Source: Atopobiaceae bacterium
Lineage (GTDB): Bacteria; Actinomycetota; Coriobacteriia; Coriobacteriales; Atopobiaceae
Direction of reading: 5' to 3'
NCBI GenBank assembly: GCA_017545665.1
Contig: JAFWKQ010000079.1
Location: 47,303-111,302, forward strand
Length of the DNA: 64,000 nucleotides
Every line of letters begins with the position of its first letter. Position 1 is the first letter of the stretch. This document shows, in pieces, positions 26,928 through 36,600 of the stretch. A program made the position numbers and the translations under genes. The notes beneath the pieces are model-generated. The model did no database searches. It worked only from the letters and a program-made list of their open reading frames with translations, and was not told the origin of the DNA.

Positions 26928-27893
26928 ATGAGTGACATCGACCTTTCCTTTGTTGTGCCTGCGTATAACGAGGAGAAGAACATACGCCCTTTTTTGGAGG
27001 CAATGAGGGATGCGGTGTCTTCGCGAAAGATGCGCGTAGAAATAATTTTCGTTGATGATGGGAGCGCGGATCGTACGTGGGAGGTCGTGTCGGACGTTGC
27101 CAGCGACTGGGAGTCAAGCAGTATCGCGATACGCGGCATTTCGTTCTCCAGGAACTTTGGCAAGGAATCCGCTATGCTCGCCGGACTTGGGCAGACGGTA
27201 GGCAATTGTGTGTGCATAATCGATGCTGATCTACAACAGCCGCCATCTACGGCTCTTCAAATGTACGACTTGCTTATATCCTCTCCAGTATATGACTGCG
27301 TTGCCGCCTATCAAGAGGAGCGAAAGCAGGGCAAGATCATCGGTTCGATGTCCTCAGCATTCTATGGCTTGCTGGGAGACGCTTCGGGCATGGAGGTCGT
27401 TCCCAACGCGAGTGACTTTAGGGTCATGCGGCGGTCGGTCGTCGACGCCTTGCTGTCCATGCCGGAGTACCATCGTTTTTCTAAGGGACTATTTGCCTGG
27501 GTTGGCTTTAAGACGCTGCCTTTTGCGTATGTACCAGCCGAGAGGAATGCCGGCGAGAGCAACTGGGGCTTCAAGAAGCTCGTCTCGTACGCATGGGAAG
27601 GTCTCGTTTCCTTTTCGACCGCTCCACTTAAGGTGATGACGGCGTTTGGATTGCTGTCCGCAGTCGCTGCCCTCGTTATGCTGATTGTTACCATGATCAA
27701 GCGCATAGCCTTTGGGGTCGACGTTCCAGGCTACGCCACCATTGTGGCGCTCATCCTGTTCTTTGGCGGTGCTCAGCTAATTGGTATGGGAGTTTTGGGG
27801 ACCTATGTGGCCCGGACGTACATAGAGAGCAAGCGGCGCCCCTCGTTCATCGTACGCGATGCGGTTTCTTCGGAAGAGGAAGCGACGCGATGA
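26928..27893 (+). CDS. Polyprenyl-phosphate glycosyltransferase (GtrB/DPM1-like)
   Basis: The 321-residue GT2 enzyme shows LSFVVPAYNEEKNI, IIFVDDGSADRTW, IDADLQQPPS (metal-binding DAD) and SRNFGKESA, then a C-terminal membrane pair. The ribosome site before ATG 26928 is weak. Such enzymes make undecaprenyl-phosphate sugars on the cytoplasmic face. The gene overlaps the downstream GtrA gene as ATGA, the classic GtrA/GtrB arrangement for decorating surface polymers. It is an intact counterpart of the broken enzyme at 649-1620. Confidence 0.93.
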   Translation: MSDIDLSFVVPAYNEEKNIRPFLEAMRDAVSSRKMRVEIIFVDDGSADRTWEVVSDVASDWESSSIAIRGISFSRNFGKESAMLAGLGQTVGNCVCIIDADLQQPPSTALQMYDLLISSPVYDCVAAYQEERKQGKIIGSMSSAFYGLLGDASGMEVVPNASDFRVMRRSVVDALLSMPEYHRFSKGLFAWVGFKTLPFAYVPAERNAGESNWGFKKLVSYAWEGLVSFSTAPLKVMTAFGLLSAVAALVMLIVTMIKRIAFGVDVPGYATIVALILFFGGAQLIGMGVLGTYVARTYIESKRRPSFIVRDAVSSEEEATR

Positions 27894-28276
27894 AAAAGCC
27901 TGATGAAAGCGTAATGCGAGTTGTAAAGTATGTGGCGGTTGGCGGCTCCACCGCGCTACTAGAGCTTGTGCTCTTTCGTTTGCTGTTTTGGATTACGGGT
28001 GGTAACGTTGCCGTTTCCAACGTGTCTGCCGTGGTAGTTGCTACCGCCTGCAACTTTTTGCTCAACAGGTCGGTTACCTTCAAAAGCACGTCGAATCCCG
28101 TGCGGAGCGGTGTACTCTACATTCTTTTGCTCGTCTTTAACACGACTTTCTCTACGTTTGCCATTGGCTGGATGGTAAATGCGGGCTTGGTTCCCTCTCT
28201 TGCCAAGGCCATAACCCAAGGTTGTGTTGTGGTGTGGAATTACTTCCTCTATCGTAACGTCGTATTTAAAGCCTGA
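27890..28276 (+). CDS. GtrA-family putative polyprenyl-sugar flippase
   Basis: The 128-residue protein has four membrane helices, with VVKYVAVGGSTALLELVLFRLLFW at the start, ATACNFLLNRSVTFKS in the middle and VVVWNYFLYRNVVF at the end, as in GtrA. It overlaps the GT2 gene by four bases, so translation is coupled. It probably moves the lipid-linked sugar made by the upstream enzyme across the membrane for a GT-C transferase, perhaps the next gene. Confidence 0.92.
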   Translation: MKKPDESVMRVVKYVAVGGSTALLELVLFRLLFWITGGNVAVSNVSAVVVATACNFLLNRSVTFKSTSNPVRSGVLYILLLVFNTTFSTFAIGWMVNAGLVPSLAKAITQGCVVVWNYFLYRNVVFKA

Positions 28277-28317
28277 AGACGCGTATCGATTGACGCTATG
28301 GAAAGGACGTTGTTCCT

Positions 28318-29769
28318 ATGAAAAAAGGCCAAAGGGTTTTAAGTAAGCTAATCCCTGCGGGGATGGATGGCCGTGTGGCTACCGTTGTGCTTCTTGCGCT
28401 CTTCTTCGTGTCCCTCCTGTTTCCCTACACAGGGGATGACTGGGCGTGGGGCAGTTCCATTGGCCTCGATCGCCTTGCCGTATGGTTTGCCGACTATAAT
28501 GGCCGCTACGTGGGCAATCTCCTGGTAATCGCTCTCACAAGAAACGTTATCCTTAGGTCTGTTGTGGTCGCAGCAACGATGTATGGAATCGCGCTGTGCG
28601 TGGACCGCATAGACAAAGCGCGTGGTCCCTTGGCGTTTTGGCTCTCGCTTTTGCTGTTGTTCTGTATGCCGGTTACAGTTCGGGCGCAAGGCATTGTGTG
28701 GACCTCGGGCTTTACGAACTACGCAGTGCCGGCACTTTTTATCCTCATGTACTTCGCCTTGTTCCGCGATGCGTTTTTTGATGGGTATGTTCCCAACGCC
28801 TCAAGGGTGGTTCCCTGCCTGATTCTTGGTTTCGTAAATGCGCTCATAATGGAGAACGTTACCTTGTTTAATGTGGGCATATCTGCCGTAATGCTCGTGT
28901 ACACGCGCGTGCGTCACAAACGATGGGACCTCACTCAGGCTGCATTCCTTCTGGGGTCCGTAGCGGGGTGCGTGATAATGTTTACCAATGGTGCATACTC
29001 AAACGTTGCCGCAGGGGAAGATGGATACAGGAGCGTTGCGGATCGGAGTCTTAAGGGAATAGCAAAGAAAACGCTCTTTAGCATCGTTCCCCTTTTGGTG
29101 CTCAACAACTGGGCGGTTAATGCGTGCTGGGCGGTTGCGGGTGTGGCAACGGCGATTCGTCAGCGTACCAAGGCATCTGTTGTTGCGGCGATTCCCTTGG
29201 TTCTTATGGGATGTATTTCCATGCGTTCCATCGCTTTGCCATATACGTTTAAATCGGGCGCCACATCGGGCATTGTAGTAGTTGCCTGTGGCTTGCTCGC
29301 CATTGCAGCGTTTGTTGGCATGCTCTATGTTGCAACAAAGTATGCCGGCAGGCTCGGACAGGCTATCGTGCTCTCGGTTGTTGCGTTGTCGTTGCCTCTT
29401 GTGTTGGTAAATCCCATTGGGCCAAGGTGCTTCTTTCCAACGTATTGTTTGTTCGTAGTGTCTGTGTGCCTTGTAACGAAAGGTGCCTTTGAGGGCGAAA
29501 GCTATCCAAGCATAGGATGGGTGCTGCCCTTGGCTGCACTTATGCTTTGGACATCGTGGATTGTTGTTTTTGGAGAGGCGTGTATTGCCGACTACACGCG
29601 CGTGAGTGCCGCCAAGGAGCAGATTGCTCAGGGCGCTACGACCGTAGAGGTAAAAAAGCTGCCGAACAGCAACCAGCTGCACGTTCCAAATCCAAGTGAG
29701 GAGCCATGGAATACCAGGTTCAAGATGTTTTATGGCATAGATAAAGATATAGTGGTCGTGTGCAAATAG
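28318..29769 (+). CDS. Polytopic membrane protein, DUF6056/glucosyltransferase-like, 483 aa
   Basis: About ten hydrophobic segments are present. The first external loop begins FPYTGDDWAWGSSIGLDRLA and NGRYVGNLLV, with an acidic DD pair where GT-C enzymes keep catalytic carboxylates. This resembles DUF6056 proteins, which accompany GtrA/GtrB. It likely adds the lipid-linked sugar to an external acceptor, completing a three-gene GtrA/B/C-like module with the two genes upstream. The start ATG 28318 has AAAGGA eleven bases upstream. The stop overlaps the next long frame. Confidence 0.72.
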   Translation: MKKGQRVLSKLIPAGMDGRVATVVLLALFFVSLLFPYTGDDWAWGSSIGLDRLAVWFADYNGRYVGNLLVIALTRNVILRSVVVAATMYGIALCVDRIDKARGPLAFWLSLLLLFCMPVTVRAQGIVWTSGFTNYAVPALFILMYFALFRDAFFDGYVPNASRVVPCLILGFVNALIMENVTLFNVGISAVMLVYTRVRHKRWDLTQAAFLLGSVAGCVIMFTNGAYSNVAAGEDGYRSVADRSLKGIAKKTLFSIVPLLVLNNWAVNACWAVAGVATAIRQRTKASVVAAIPLVLMGCISMRSIALPYTFKSGATSGIVVVACGLLAIAAFVGMLYVATKYAGRLGQAIVLSVVALSLPLVLVNPIGPRCFFPTYCLFVVSVCLVTKGAFEGESYPSIGWVLPLAALMLWTSWIVVFGEACIADYTRVSAAKEQIAQGATTVEVKKLPNSNQLHVPNPSEEPWNTRFKMFYGIDKDIVVVCK

Positions 29770-29801
29770 GCACACCAATCATCGTTCTTTGGGGGGGCTT
29801 C

Positions 29802-32800
29802 GTGAGGTCTAAGAGTTTTTTGGGAACATATGCAATCGTTACTGCGGGCATTGCAGGGTCCCTGTTTCTTGGTGGGCCAAAAGTGGCAATGGCAACCGAA
29901 TTGGATGGCCAGTTGCCCGGTGTTGGTCAAAACGAGTCGGGCGTCGTAGAGGAAAAGGCGAATCCCACAGAGAATCAACAGGATAAAAAGCAGGAGATCC
30001 CCAAGGAAGAGATCGAAGGCCCTGCCGATCCTGTTGACAAAGAGGCCGGTTACGATGAGACGGTAGTTGGGAATGTGGAAGATGGCCCCGCATCCAACGG
30101 TGCCCCTAATCAGCCGATAGGCGATTCGAATGACGTCTCTAAGGCCGATCCCGTGAAAGAAACTCCAAGCGTGGATCAGGCTAGCGACAATTTATCTGAC
30201 GCAGCCAACGCAGCCAACGCAGCCAACGCAAATGCTGTTGCCAGCGACGTGAGTGACAAGCAGAAACTGACCGAGCCCGTTAAGGATGCTAACGCAAAGC
30301 AAGGTGCCAAAGTCGAACTCGAGCTTGCGTCTGCAAAGGCTAATCCAAAAGCCCCGGCGAATGCAACGATTGCTCCGGCTACCGAGGTGGTAATTGAGAC
30401 AACGACTCCTGCAGTCAATCGTAGCATTGAAGAAGGCGTTTACGTTATTAGCTCGGCGCTAAGCGAGAATCTTGCGTTGGACGTGGCTACCGCATCGGAA
30501 AAGGATCGGGTAAACGTACAGATGCGCACGCTTGACAACTCGTTGCGTCAGCGCTGGCTGCTAAAGTACGATAGCGATGGTTTCGTAATCCTAAAGAATA
30601 TGCTTTCTGGAGCGGCTCTTGACGTCTTTGGCGGTAGGAGGAAGTCGCGTACGAATGTGCACCAGTATCACGAAAACGGAAGCGATGCCCAAAAGTGGTT
30701 GCCCGTTTCTGTGGGAAATGGTCGCTATGTGCTTCGTTCCGCGCTCGACCCTAACCTCGTGCTGGATGTGTATGGTGCTGGGACTAAAAGCGGAACCAAT
30801 GTGTGGATATATCAACGCAACGGCAGCTTGGCCCAAACGTTTTTGTTCACTCCCGTTAGTTATGCGCAGGCAGTGGAGCGCGTGCTTGAAGATGGTTACT
30901 ACACGATTCGTACTTCCCTGAATAGCGATTGCGTGCTAGACATACGCTCTGGGTCCACCGCCGATGGCGCGAACGTGCAGATTTTTTCGGACAATAGCTC
31001 TACGGCGCAGGTTTTCTATCTCCAATATGAGGATGGCTACTACCACATCACCAACGTCAAATCCAATAAGCGCGTGGTTGCAAGCGGATATGGAACGAAA
31101 ATACGAACAAACGTCTGCCAGCAGACTAGCAGCGCTGCCGCCTCGCAAGATTGGGCAATTAAGAGGGATGGAACCTGCTATCGCATCGTAAACCGCGCGA
31201 GTGGCCTTGCGTTGGATGTGTATAACGGAGAGGGTCGACCGTCTACCAATGTGTGGCTCTATAGGCAAAACTCATCGTTGGCCCAAGCATGGTATATCCA
31301 GTTGTACGAGCCTGTAGAAAACGGGTGCGTGTATTCTATTCAAAGTGCGAAGAACGCAAAGGTTGCAGTTTCTGCCTCGGGTAACTCTAATTGGTTTGGC
31401 AGGAATGTGCAGCTCAGCACCTATTCGGGAGACTTTAGCGAAAAATGGATCGCGCATCGTCAGTCTGATGGCAGCTTTGCGTTTGAGTCTGTGGCCTCGG
31501 GGCGTTATCTTGGCCTTGTGGGTAGCAATGTCCACGAAACAACAAAGCGAGGAGACGGATCAACTTCTTGGATCCTAACGCCCTCTTCTTCTGGCATCCG
31601 ATTTGAAAACAAAAAGACTGGCCAAATGATGGATGTTAACGGTGGAAAAGCGCGTGCGAAGACAAATATCAAGCTCTGGAAGGCGAATGGAAGCGTTGCG
31701 CAGGCCTTTATGCTTAATCGTCGCAATCTTCTTGAAGAGTCCGCATACACTATTGCGTTAGCCAACAATGGACGGCTCATAGACGTTCGAAGCGGGAGTA
31801 CGAAGGCAAACGCGGCCATTCAATTGTTCCATTCAAATGGCTCTGCAGCACAGAAGTGGTTTGTGGTGAACAACTACGATGGTTCGGCGACGTTTGTGAG
31901 CGCAAAAAGTGGGCTCGCGCTGTCTTCGGACGGCAACGGCCGAATCGTGCAAAAGAGCGTTGGTGGAGGTAAGGACCTTGCGCATCGGTGGGTTGTTCGA
32001 CCAAGCGGAAGCGGTACGTTTATCCTTCAATCTATGGGCAACGACCAGCTGTCCCTGTCTCTTAAGAGCGGAGGGGATCGAGCTGATGCCAATCTAGCCA
32101 GGAACGCTACGCTAAACCAGTTCGTCTTTAAGCGAGCGAGTGCCAAACGACCCGCGGGCCTAAAGTCGGAAGCGAGAAGCATATCATTCTGTGACGGTGC
32201 ACGTACTATGGTTGACAGGGGGTCCCAGCTGCGACTGGCAATAGACTTAAGCCCTCGCACGGTAACTGGTACGCAGATTAGCTTTGATGTTGCTGACCCC
32301 ACTATCGTGAGTGTTGATTCCCACGGTACGATCAACGCATTGCGCGCAGGTGCCACGACGGTAACCGCACGCCTGAAGGGGAGCACGGGGGCAAGCGCAA
32401 GCATCTCCGTTGTGGTGCGCGAGAATCGCGGGCTCATTACGAACGATATGCTCTCTGGCATAAACCTGAACGCCGTCGACAGCCTCATGATTGTGGCTCA
32501 TCCAGATGACGAGACATTTTGGGGAGGAGCACATCTTATTGAGGGCAACTACCTCGTCGTGTGCATGACAAATGGCAGCAACCCCGTGAGGAGTCTGGAA
32601 TACAATCGCGCGATGGACCTGAGCAATTCTGAGCGGCTGATTCTGAGCTATCCCGACGCAGACAACCATGGCGAGCGTGATGGATGGAACTACTGCTCTA
32701 CGGGCATTGCGAACGATTTGCAAAAGCTGCTTTCGCTCAAGAGCTGGACGACGATAGCGACCCATAATCCGCAGGGTGATACGGGACACATGCAGCACAA

Positions 32801-33038
32801 GCTCGTCAATTCGCTGGTAACTAAGGCTTGTAAAAATGCGTCGTGTGTTGACCGCCTGTGGTATTTTGGGCAGTTCTACTCGGCTGGCTCAAAGGAGCTT
32901 GCCAAACTTGAGCCAAATGTTTCGGGCGAAGTATTGAGCCGCAAGCTGCAAATGGCAAATTTGTATACAGCGGAGGCGACGCCGTACAACCTGTATTGGA
33001 AGCAAATGATGCCGCACGAGCATTGGGTGAAGGCCTAA
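29802..33038 (+). CDS. Giant secreted protein: multiple ricin-B lectin repeats, Big-2-like domain and C-terminal PIG-L deacetylase
   Basis: GTG 29802 follows a GGGGGGG run and begins a signal peptide (FLGTYAIVTAGIAGSLFLGG...AMA). Residues ~25-215 are acidic, low in complexity and contain an AAN tandem repeat. Residues ~215-790 hold about a dozen ricin-B-lectin-type units with recurring LDV(Y/F)G, TNV and Q(K/T)W phrases. A Big-2/Ig-like segment follows (~795-880, SFDVADPTIVSVDSHGTI). The C-terminus is a PIG-L/LmbE deacetylase: HPDDE at 900-904 and H996/H999 in TGHMQHK for zinc. It would remove N-acetyl groups from surface glycans, with lectin units for binding. 1078 residues is far longer than typical PIG-L enzymes (~250). 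Confidence 0.88.
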   Translation: MRSKSFLGTYAIVTAGIAGSLFLGGPKVAMATELDGQLPGVGQNESGVVEEKANPTENQQDKKQEIPKEEIEGPADPVDKEAGYDETVVGNVEDGPASNGAPNQPIGDSNDVSKADPVKETPSVDQASDNLSDAANAANAANANAVASDVSDKQKLTEPVKDANAKQGAKVELELASAKANPKAPANATIAPATEVVIETTTPAVNRSIEEGVYVISSALSENLALDVATASEKDRVNVQMRTLDNSLRQRWLLKYDSDGFVILKNMLSGAALDVFGGRRKSRTNVHQYHENGSDAQKWLPVSVGNGRYVLRSALDPNLVLDVYGAGTKSGTNVWIYQRNGSLAQTFLFTPVSYAQAVERVLEDGYYTIRTSLNSDCVLDIRSGSTADGANVQIFSDNSSTAQVFYLQYEDGYYHITNVKSNKRVVASGYGTKIRTNVCQQTSSAAASQDWAIKRDGTCYRIVNRASGLALDVYNGEGRPSTNVWLYRQNSSLAQAWYIQLYEPVENGCVYSIQSAKNAKVAVSASGNSNWFGRNVQLSTYSGDFSEKWIAHRQSDGSFAFESVASGRYLGLVGSNVHETTKRGDGSTSWILTPSSSGIRFENKKTGQMMDVNGGKARAKTNIKLWKANGSVAQAFMLNRRNLLEESAYTIALANNGRLIDVRSGSTKANAAIQLFHSNGSAAQKWFVVNNYDGSATFVSAKSGLALSSDGNGRIVQKSVGGGKDLAHRWVVRPSGSGTFILQSMGNDQLSLSLKSGGDRADANLARNATLNQFVFKRASAKRPAGLKSEARSISFCDGARTMVDRGSQLRLAIDLSPRTVTGTQISFDVADPTIVSVDSHGTINALRAGATTVTARLKGSTGASASISVVVRENRGLITNDMLSGINLNAVDSLMIVAHPDDETFWGGAHLIEGNYLVVCMTNGSNPVRSLEYNRAMDLSNSERLILSYPDADNHGERDGWNYCSTGIANDLQKLLSLKSWTTIATHNPQGDTGHMQHKLVNSLVTKACKNASCVDRLWYFGQFYSAGSKELAKLEPNVSGEVLSRKLQMANLYTAEATPYNLYWKQMMPHEHWVKA
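30202..30233 (+). repeat. 9-bp tandem repeat in the PIG-L gene
   Basis: GCAGCCAAC is repeated three times and followed by a fourth degenerate unit, encoding AAN repeats in the linker. Nine-base units preserve frame, so copy-number change would only alter linker length. Confidence 0.6.
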
Positions 33039-33049
33039 TCGCTAAGAAG

Positions 33050-33470
33050 CCGTGCCTCTCGTCTACGATTCGGTGGGTTTCGGGGTCGTGAGTAGGCGCC
33101 GCTTTAAGGGACTGCCTGGCAGCGTTGAGGCGGTCGGCCGCTTTGGCGAGGTGTTCATCTCCTCCAGAAGCGGCCGCGCGAGCCCTGTCGCCCTTGCCGC
33201 GCGCAGCGCGTCCTGCACTGTGGATGTCGCGCGTCCTAAGGAGAAAGCCACGTTGCGCTGGCTGATTCCCATGGCTGTGAGCCTGGGAATCTCCCTGTAC
33301 TTGACCACGCTTTCTCTTTGCTCGAGAATTGGGCGATCTCTTCGCCCCTAGAGGAAAGCGTGCGGCCATCCTGTCGGTGCTGCGCCGCCACATCGTGGAC
33401 CGGCACACCGTCGCAGCGTGGAATTGAGTGTGGCTATGCGTGCAGTGCGCACACCGCAGCGCTTAACACT
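33050..33470 (-). mobile_element. Degenerate IS21-type (IstA-like) transposase fragment, copy 1
   Basis: On the minus strand 33308-33063 translates to an HTH-type N-terminus, YREIPRLTAMGISQRNVAF, followed by STVQDALRAARATGLARPL, the opening of IS21 IstA transposases. The frame ends at a stop after about 81 residues, and no DDE catalytic domain or IstB gene follows. A related fragment lies at 45880-46240 in the same orientation. It starts directly after the PIG-L stop and marks the left edge of the accessory island. Confidence 0.65.
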
Positions 33471-33606
33471 GTAGTAAATCACATAGCGTCAATGACGCCA
33501 ATAGCATTTGTCGATGATTCAGATTGACGCTGCTAACACACTGGTCGCTCGCTTTCAAGCTACGATAACTAATACATTAATCCAAATCCAGTTTTGCTAT
33601 TTCCAA

Positions 33607-36600
33607 CTAAATCAAACTCTTTAACTCATTTAGCGTGACAACTTCAAAGCTTGAAGTGCCAAGCAAATTGTCGAAGAGCTTGTTGCATACCAGGAGGGCC
33701 CTCACTTCAGGAATGCTCTCATAGTTGAAACCCATGTCATTTGCTACTTGGCGGGTATTATTCTTCAAGTAGTCGATACGCCGTTCAAATTTAGATAGCA
33801 GTCCCTTTCTACCGAACCACCTTTCTTGTAGCTGCATATAGTCAAATGCGGATTCTACCTTCTCGAATTCCTTACACTCAATAGCCCAGATGATCTCGTT
33901 TTCTTGATCGTAGGCAAGGACGTCATAGTCGCCAAGATATTCCGGATGCTTTCCCTTCTTCTTCAGTTCCAGTCCTTTGTAAGCGTTAGTTTTTCCGTAA
34001 CCCGAATCGATGAAGCATTGGTAAGCGTCATTCTCTAATGACTTTTCAAAATGACGCTTCCACTGGCAGATAACACCATACAGAGAGTTGAAGGTGTCCT
34101 TCACCGGTAAAAAACGCTGAGCAATACCGCTGATCCATCTTCGCCTTAGCATCCCGAGTACTGTTGGAGCAAACAACAATTTGCCTCCAAGGGCAACGAT
34201 GGGCTTTAGCTCCAGCCGGTTGGGTCTGTCTTTTATCCTGCCAAAGGGAAGGTAGTCTAGCTCTCTACCGGAAATCACTCTCAAGCCAGTAGGGTCGAGT
34301 GTGATGAAGGCGATGCATGCCTTTAGCTCCTGTTCTTCATAGACTGTTCCCAGTTTATAGGTAAGAAAGGCCTCCAAGTCGCGCTTGCCAATAAGCACAA
34401 CGTTCAGGTGATGCTTTGCCTCCTTTACATCTTTATCAATATCAAGAGCTAGTTCATTGAGGACATCCAGAAAGCATTCAAACGACATGCCTGTATCTTT
34501 TAGAAAAGCGCTCTTTGCCTTGGTCACATGGTCGATATCCTCGGTTGTGGCTCCTCCAAGGTGTCCAGGATCAAGAAGCTGTCGCTCGCGAAGCGACTTT
34601 GAGATGGCAACCTTCGAATCGTCTTCAATGGCGTTTACGATAAAGTCATCATCGACTTCGATGCCAAAGCCTGGTGGGGCAAAGTGAAGGATGTCCGCCT
34701 CGTCGCATAGGGATACCAGCTGATTTGCCAGGGAGACGAGCGTAGACAGTCCTGATATGTCGGGCGTTTCATCACCGTGAAGGTCATAGCAGAGCAAAGT
34801 CTCGATGCAGTATCGAGCTGCCCGCATTTTATGCCTTGCGGCTTCTCGTAGATCAAACGTCTTAACATCAATCCTTTGGGATTCCGCCTTATCGACTTTC
34901 CCAAATGATCCGAAACGCTTGCTGTGTATGTAGTAGTCATGCGTCGCTTGGGCAAGTGCTGCATAGAGGCCCATCAGAAGTGCCTTGGAGTCGTATTTCG
35001 ACAGCTCGTGCTTTAACGTTGCCGTAAGCTCTTCTTGGAACGAGCGTAGCGCTTCGTTTGCGCTCTGCCCATAGTAAGTGCCTGGACACACGCCAGCTTT
35101 CGCTGCGGATGTTGCAACTGCTCTTATTGCATACGCCCTGCTAACATCTGTCTCATCTGCGATTCGCGGCATGCCACTCCATGCGTATGGAAGCTCGACG
35201 CCCTGCACGTCAACCATCTTACCCGAATTAGCAAGTGCTTGGATCGAACGTATGAGCTCATTTCTCGCTCCCTCTTCGTCGTTGGGAAGTAGGGACAAGA
35301 TGCCAGCAACCAACCGGCACTCCACGCTCCGGTCATTCGCGTCTGTCAATGCCTGAATAAACTTCGACGCATCTACCGAGAACAAGACCACGCGAGGTTT
35401 ATTCTCAGCAGAAAACCCGTATACCCCGTAATCGGAATCGACGCAGACGAGTTGCCGTGCAGTACCTCCGTTCTTTGTGACATATCCAATCTGAATAACG
35501 TCCCCGAACATGCTGGCAAGTCGCGCAAAGCCACTCTCTAGGCTGTTAACCATGCACATGATTAAATCCTCGTAGAGTGTGTACGCCCTCTCCTCATCTT
35601 CAATACCGTCATCTCCGACAGAGGGTGTGTAGTCGTGTGCCGCAAAGATGTGAACGAACCCCTTGCGATCACCTTCCAATCCCTTTGCAACCCCGAGATA
35701 CTGTCCGTTCGACTTCGCGCGTATTACGATGAAGTCTCGATCGCATTCCTCGTAGGTATTACGAAAAGGCGATCCGAGCGTATAGGAACCACCTGTTATG
35801 GGGTAGCTTCCCTCTATGCTGCGAAAGAAATCGTGGTAGTACCTGTCTGTGTCGTTATAGTCGCACCAAATGCTCACGCTTTCGCGTCTTTTCGCGCCAG
35901 GTAGCATGCTTCGATTGTTGTCCTTCCACCATAGGAAGTGCGGAGCGATTCCAGAGAAAGCGTTTATGAGTTTATGCTCGCCTGATGCCGCCTCCGCGAA
36001 GAATTCGTTAACCTCCTCTACTGATGAGGCGGCTTGAAGTATGGTAAGCAAATCAAGAGCCCCGCAGGTAATATCGGCGAGTTCAGAAGTTGGTTGCATC
36101 TTGGGATAAAGCGCGGGTGCGGTATTGTTTACAAAGGCAACGAGAGTCACGCGCTTGATTGCCGTCGTTCTCATGCCGTAGACAGTCGGCTTTTGGTCGG
36201 GCCAGCCCGTGTCTATAACTTCCAGCGTTTTGTTATTGGATCGCAGGGTGCGTGCAAGGTGCTGAAGGTTGCCATCTCCATGAGCAAGGTTGTAGAACAG
36301 CGTTAACGTGCCACATTCGTCAAATAATAAGAGTGTGCAAGGGCAGTTTTCCGCATACGCCCCGTCGTGGCGGAACACTGGGAACGAAAGGCATCCCTTT
36401 TGTCTACCAATGCCGATACCGAATATCTTGGATGCCTCTGTTGCGATTACGCCCTCAACCAGTGCGGATGCTCTGTTCTCGCCAATCGAAATGATGCGTT
36501 GGAGAAGATAGTCCGCAAGTATTGAGGGGTTAAACAAAGGCAATTGCTGTGTACCATGTTGGACAAAATGCCTCATTTCGATGGGAAGAATCGGTGAGGA

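Noticed and set aside
33052..33351. Plus-strand 99-aa frame at 33 kb
   Set aside because: Explained by the minus-strand transposase fragment; no ribosome site.
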